DNA from: Varanus komodoensis
Taxonomy: Eukaryota > Chordata > Lepidosauria > Squamata > Varanidae
DNA length: 64,000 nt
NCBI RefSeq assembly: GCF_004798865.1
Contig: NW_025335268.1
Span: forward strand, 93,793,136-93,857,135
Direction: 5' to 3'
Shown: one piece after another, positions 59,701 to 64,000 of the stretch
Position numbering within the stretch: position 1 is the stretch's first letter
Layout: the number at the start of each line of letters is the position of its first letter
The notes under the pieces: generated by a model
The model's database searches: none
The model's input: only the letters and a program-made list of their open reading frames with translations
What the model was told of the DNA's origin: nothing
Made by a program: the position numbers and the translations under genes

Positions 59701-62700
59701 TTAATGGTTCCCAATAAGAAGGGGAAACAGTGTAGCAGGATGCCAGCTTATCAGTGGGAAGGATCCAAATGTTAAGTCAAAATCCATGGGCACTTAAAGA
59801 AAAGGATTCACTCACTACAGGAATTGTGGCAAATCTCTTGTCTAAAGGAATAATACTATATTTCCTGTCCAAGGATAAGACCTTTTTTCCTAAAATGGTT
59901 AAAGTTATCAATATGAGCATGAATACCAATATTTCTCATGAAAAATATATAATAAAACTACACTGGGGGCAAGCAGCTTTATAAGCAGTGCTCAACTGAA
60001 TTTATTTCAAAATAAGTCTGCAAAGTATCAGGCACTGGTTCTGCAATCCTAAGTATAGCTAAAAGCAGTGGAATTTGCTTCCATACAAATAATTACATTT
60101 GAGACCAATTCATAAGTGTAGCCTGGCTCAATTGGTGCGTGCTTTGTCTTATTTTTGTACTATTAAAGGCACAATCCTATGCAAGCCAGGACAGAAAAGA
60201 AGCCTACTACTCCCAGCATGCCCCTGCCTTTGTTGGGGCATGCTGGAAATTCTTGGTCTCTTTTCTGTCTAATGCTGCATAGGATTGCATCCTAAAACCC
60301 CAAATAATGAAAATTTGAGCAGGCTGAAACATTTACTTCACTGAATAAATTTTGAAATTATCAGAGAAATACAATGTTTTCTTTTTTTAAACTAAGATGA
60401 ATTAACCAGAATGTAATTATTTATTTTTGCATGAGTAAAGATTATAGAGAAATCCCAAAATTTTATTGCAACTCTATGCTCTTCTCTGCTGTAACATTTT
60501 TCAAAGATACCTTGATTTTGGCTTAAAGTAGCACAGACAAAGCTCAAAAAATAGCTTCTGGAAAAACAGGTAAATTAGTGCGTATTCAGTAGGACTCACA
60601 GCACCAAGTGATGGTCCAAACCTTCCTGTTGCCGTTTTCCAGGCATAACTGGCAAATGTGGAAATAACGCCTAAAAAAGAGAGAAAAAAATAATAAGGAA
60701 CAGATTCACTGGGGACCACAAGATACTGACTATGGTTGCACAACACAACAACCCATCACAGGCAATTAGACATGGGACAACAAACCACCCTGATAACCTA
60801 ACGACTTGTTATATGGGTTTTTTGACCCACAATGAACCAAAGCCACAAAACCTTCATCTGTCACATTTCTTCCTTCACATAAGTATTAAATGAGCCCCAT
60901 AGCCTTTTTATATGGCAACCCTTCTCAAATGAGCTCTAATTTAAAATAGTGCTGATACCACTGGTGTTATCTACTTTACATGAGGTGGTGAATGGACTAG
61001 TAGCCCAAATCTTGTAACCCTACACTTAGGACAGTAGGGTACTGAGGGCTGAATCCAATACTGGATGGAAGGTTCAGGGCTATATATTTGCATACAGCAT
61101 GCACACAATAACATTCCTTTCACATACGCTTCCCCACTTCCCCTGTCCCCAACAGGGATTCCCTTCCTACTGCTAGCAAGAGCACACTGCCCATATTTCC
61201 ATTCCATGATGAGAGATTAGAGAAAAGGGAAAGCTTTCCCTTGGTGGGATGCCCATGGCTCCATGTACCACACTGGGAGTGGCTGTAGACAGTACATACT
61301 TTGTGGAAGTGTATTAAAAGTAATTTTTAGCAGAAATAGTAATGCTACTTTATTCCAATACCTAAACATCCACAGCTTGTTTACAAATTATCTTTACAGC
61401 CTAGAAATAGACAACCAATACAGATTGGCATTTTAACATTACCTGCAGAGAGGTACACTGCCAAGAATTGTTCACGTCCCAGAAGAGCGACTATGCTGGT
61501 TGAGAAGCTCCACAAAACATACATGTTGACTGCCATGTGCATAAATGAGAAATGACTAAATGAAGACAGCAACATTGGAGAACACAGGACACCTACGTAA
61601 ATAGGGAACAAGCAGTTTTTAAATGTTAGCACTTTATTTCTCCATTTATACTTAGTTTTTGAACAGTTCAATTTGCAAAGTGAACAAAAACAGATTAGCT
61701 ATGTTGTGTTTCTAAAACCATGTGTAAAAAAGGGGAATCACCATTCTGCATTAAGACAACTGATGGAGAAAAAAAAGGATGCCATTGTGAAGTTTTTAAA
61801 TCAGGTGAAAAGGCATTGAGAGATAGCAGTAGGTATCATGTGGCCCTTTAGAAGATGCAAGACCAATTTTCATAACCAGTGGACCAAAGGTTCCCCAGTT
61901 CTGTATTATATGTCACATCCCCCTATTTTTAAAAAAGTATATTTTCTAGAGAATTTCCTTTCTCAAAGGAGCCAACCCTTCTTTAGTGACCAGGAAGAGA
62001 GCTCAGCATTCATGCCTATGATGCACCTCTTATGATGTAATTATACCAGAGTTTTCTCTCAAGGGTACGGGAAGGAGGTGTCAGCCCCTGCCTGTGTAAT
62101 AAGCCTTACTTACCCACCTGCTTACAAATTTGGAACTCCTGGTGACTTAAAGCCCTCAACTGCAAGCAAGTGGGCAGGGAGCTTTGTCCAGAAAAAACAA
62201 GAGTTAAGCTGCACACAAAATTGCTACTTTTTTGCATTTAGATTTAGATTGCAAGAGCCTGCTCACACAATTGCGCTGTTGGCAGCTACAGCTGATTATG
62301 TCAAAGTACTGCAGCTGCATGCTGCAGAAGCTGCCCATCATTACCAAACATGTTTTTTCTCCTGGATATTTTCACAAATATTTATGACTTTTTAAAAAAA
62401 AATACTCGTACTTGAACGACTGCAAATGTATGGGTTTGGGGATGGAGAACCTTAGGTAGGCAGCATGCAGGGGAGGAGCTGCCTGCTAGGCCAAGTCCAG
62501 TAGGTAACTGCCTTGGTACTGCCCTTAGAGGTAGCAGACAAGTTTTTGTTCCAGTCCTAATCAACCAACAACAGCTTTTCTAAGGGACCCAGAGTTTTCT
62601 CAGCTAGTTAACTGTTAAAAACCCCTTTCCTCTGGGGAAAAATGGTGGAGAATGCACTTCTGCATTTTTCCAAGACTCCTGAAGCTCAGGACAAAGCACA

Positions 62701-63975
62701 AAATGTGCAATGAGAGAGGTTGAGGATCTTGCTGAAAAGGGGATTTTAATCCTTTCAAAAAGCATGTTTGCAGCTAAGGATCACGTTCACATTTGATTAC
62801 ATCTGACAGCTTGCACTTTGACAACTGCCTGGTGTAACTAAATTGGAGGTGGGATGTTAGCTGGTATGGCTGAGGGGCAATGCAAGTGTGACTACCCAGC
62901 TGAATTTGCCAGAAGGTACCTGCATGCACACTGCCCACCCAAGGCTCTCCATCTCTGAACCCGTGCAACTACAAGCATTCACAGTGACTCACGAATGGGC
63001 ATAAAAATAAGTTTTCAAATATTTGCAAAGAAATTCCAGGTGAAGAGAGACATTTGGCAATGTTTGGCAGCCCTTCCAACATGCCACTGGGCACTTCAAA
63101 GCAACAGCTTATAGCTGTCAGAACAGACATCAGGAAATTCAGCTTGACAGACAGCTGTTGCAATCACTGAAAGAAAAGGCAAGAGGCAAAAAAGCTACAG
63201 CAAGCCAAAATAGCTTGAAGTTGATATAGAATTATGCTTTCCTCGCAAACTGTCCCTCGGGAAATTGCAGGAAAACAGAGGGGGAAGGCCAAAACCCACC
63301 ATGAGCCCAATCATTTTTTAGGATTCACCATGAGTTGTCTGTTTGCACAACAACCAGCTAAGGTGGCTTGTCATGATGTGCAAACACAACCATCATCCCA
63401 GGTATGGTTAAAATGAACAACCCTGAATTGTTTGAAGAAAGATTCATCCACCGGCTGGTGTTCTACAGGGATTTGATATACTCTTTCCACACGATCATCT
63501 TCTTACCTGTCATTCTAAAGAAACTATACCACAAGTTATTACCATAAGGTAAGCAAAACTTTCACTTGTAAAAATGCATGTATTCTGCTATACAATACAA
63601 ATTGTGATAACTGTCCAGAGAGCTTCAGCTGAGGGGCAGTATAAAATTGAATAATAGTAGTGATACACATGGTAGAATTATATTAAGCTATTAAAAAGCT
63701 ATGTAGGGTAAATGGTTTCAACAGTTTCAGAATACTTTTATCCTACACCATTTGCATTACAGAAGCCAATTTGCTTGCTTTTCCCTTGAATTATATAGCC
63801 AAACCAAAACCTCAACTCAAAACCCAGGTAAGACACTACCTGTATAATTGTGCATGTAGTAATATTACAGTACACTTACGTGAAGCTGGATTAGATGTGA
63901 AATATGTGACCATTATTCGATGCAAAGAAGGTACTCGCCATAAACAAAATACCAAGCAATTGGCTGCAATAATGC
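56686..63975 (-). CDS. PARL: PARL (presenilin-associated rhomboid-like protease), last six coding exons
   Basis: Mitochondrial inner-membrane rhomboid protease that cleaves PINK1, PGAM5, STARD7 and SMAC/DIABLO in mammals. Minus-strand exons: 63975-63880, 61592-61443, 60670-60600, 59501-59400, 57091-56994, 56782-56686; 614 nt, phases consistent, GT-AG borders. They cover about human residues 165 to the end of 379. Seen: helix [18 protein letters not shown], the rhomboid HMAVN (HxxxN) block, GPSLGA followed by the catalytic Ser of SGAIM (codon 59,501-59,499), and HAAHLGG with the catalytic His. The end, VRTWKPRK, lacks the last few residues of human (GPKKGGGSK). The N-terminal exons with the mitochondrial signal lie beyond 64,000. 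Confidence 0.96.
56994..57091 (-). CDS. PARL: PARL exon with the catalytic histidine
   Basis: [20 protein letters not shown], then [12 protein letters not shown]; the second His of HAAH is the general base (His335 in human). Acceptor TCTAG above 57,091, donor GTAAGT below 56,994. Confidence 0.96.
57092..59399 (-). other. PARL: PARL intron with a foldback remnant
   Basis: 2.3 kb. A decayed foldback lies at about 58,735-58,855 ('catcagccctagccaacata'). No exon supported. Confidence 0.65.
59400..59501 (-). CDS. PARL: PARL exon starting with the catalytic serine
   Basis: [20 protein letters not shown], then [14 protein letters not shown]; first codon TCA is the nucleophile (Ser277 in human). 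34 codons, phase 0. Acceptor TCTAG above 59,501, donor GTAAGT below 59,400. Confidence 0.95.
59502..60599 (-). other. PARL: PARL intron with hairpin element
   Basis: 1.1 kb; contains the palindromic element at 60,168-60,292 and otherwise AT-rich sequence. Confidence 0.75.
60168..60292. mobile_element. Palindromic foldback element, about 125 bp
   Basis: Outer arms 'ggcacaatcctatgca...gacagaaaaga' and 'tcttttctgtc...tgcataggattgca' are inverted copies; the centre holds a perfect 12-bp pair, 'ccagcatgcccc' (60,213-60,224) and its inverse (60,235-60,246). The whole unit would fold into one long hairpin. Related remnants ('gcaatcctatgc') occur at about 45,225, 46,003 and 47,890. Confidence 0.8.
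60600..60670 (-). CDS. PARL: PARL exon leading to the catalytic serine
   Basis: [20 protein letters not shown], then SLGA. The GASG active-site motif is split here: Gly-Ala ends this exon and Ser begins the next. Donor GTGAGT below 60,600. Confidence 0.95.
60671..61442 (-). other. PARL: PARL intron, one possible repeat remnant
   Basis: Bases 60,765-60,850 have 'gacaacaaaccaccctgata' and 'atgggttttttgacccac', reminiscent of the element at 4803; too decayed to assign. Confidence 0.55.
61443..61592 (-). CDS. PARL: PARL exon with HxxxN block
   Basis: [20 protein letters not shown], then [18 protein letters not shown] and [12 protein letters not shown]. The His and Asn of HMAVN shape the oxyanion hole in rhomboids. 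Acceptor ACGTAG above 61,592, donor GTAATG below 61,443. Confidence 0.96.
61593..63879 (-). other. PARL: PARL intron, 2.3 kb
   Basis: No exon or clear repeat. A weak inverted pattern lies at 63,333-63,425 ('gttgtctgtttgcacaacaa' and 'tgtgcaaacacaacc'). Confidence 0.65.
63880..63975 (-). CDS. PARL: PARL exon, first rhomboid-core helix
   Basis: [20 protein letters not shown], then [12 protein letters not shown]. Acceptor CATAG at 63,980-63,976, donor GTAAGT below 63,880; enters after one base, leaves with one base that makes CGT (Arg) with the next exon (Lys in human). Confidence 0.95.
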
Positions 63976-64000
63976 CTATGAATTTGAGAAAAAAAAGTTT

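Overview
This is vertebrate nuclear DNA, most likely from a squamate reptile (lizard or snake). Genes are split into short exons with GT-AG borders, the background is AT-rich, and a CpG island surrounds one first exon. The repeats point to squamates: four copies matching the Sauria SINE pattern, two BovB/RTE LINE pieces, CR1 and L2 LINE pieces, and many short hairpin-forming (foldback) repeats of a kind common in lizard and snake genomes. Species cannot be told. All comparisons with human proteins are from memory.

Three genes are present in the order known from human chromosome 3q27, YEATS2 > < MAP6D1 < PARL. (1) Bases 1 to about 36,300, plus strand: the last 22 coding exons of YEATS2 (501-33,996; 1,089 codons plus stop), then a 3' UTR of about 2.3 kb. 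The first exons, with the histone-reading YEATS domain, lie left of the window. (2) Bases 43,192-49,728, minus strand: all of MAP6D1 (three coding exons, 276 codons plus stop), with a GC-rich first exon in a CpG island. (3) Bases 56,686-63,975, minus strand: the last six coding exons of PARL, including the rhomboid serine and histidine. Its first exons lie right of the window. YEATS2 and MAP6D1 converge; PARL lies upstream of MAP6D1 on the same strand, and about 6.7 kb separate the PARL 3' end from the MAP6D1 start.

The genes are not functionally linked. YEATS2 is a chromatin subunit of the ATAC acetyltransferase complex, MAP6D1 a palmitoylated microtubule/Golgi protein, and PARL a mitochondrial inner-membrane protease. 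Their adjacency is ancestral synteny.

Introns and intergenic DNA hold mostly old repeats. The densest patch is a nested pile at 15.0-17.8 kb inside a YEATS2 intron: an L2 element interrupted by an unusual CR1 piece that keeps the endonuclease but not the reverse transcriptase, a foldback element, a Sauria SINE and a CR1 tail. A solo LTR with exact 5-bp target duplications lies just past the PARL 3' end (55,763-56,308).

No clearly new biological system was seen. The best leads are splicing choices in YEATS2: a 123-nt intron that is in frame and free of stops, an alternative acceptor inside a SUMO-type motif, and two in-frame donors 60 nt apart. Others are the enlarged MAP6D1 with an overlapping upstream start, and a near-perfect 125-bp hairpin element at 60.2 kb.
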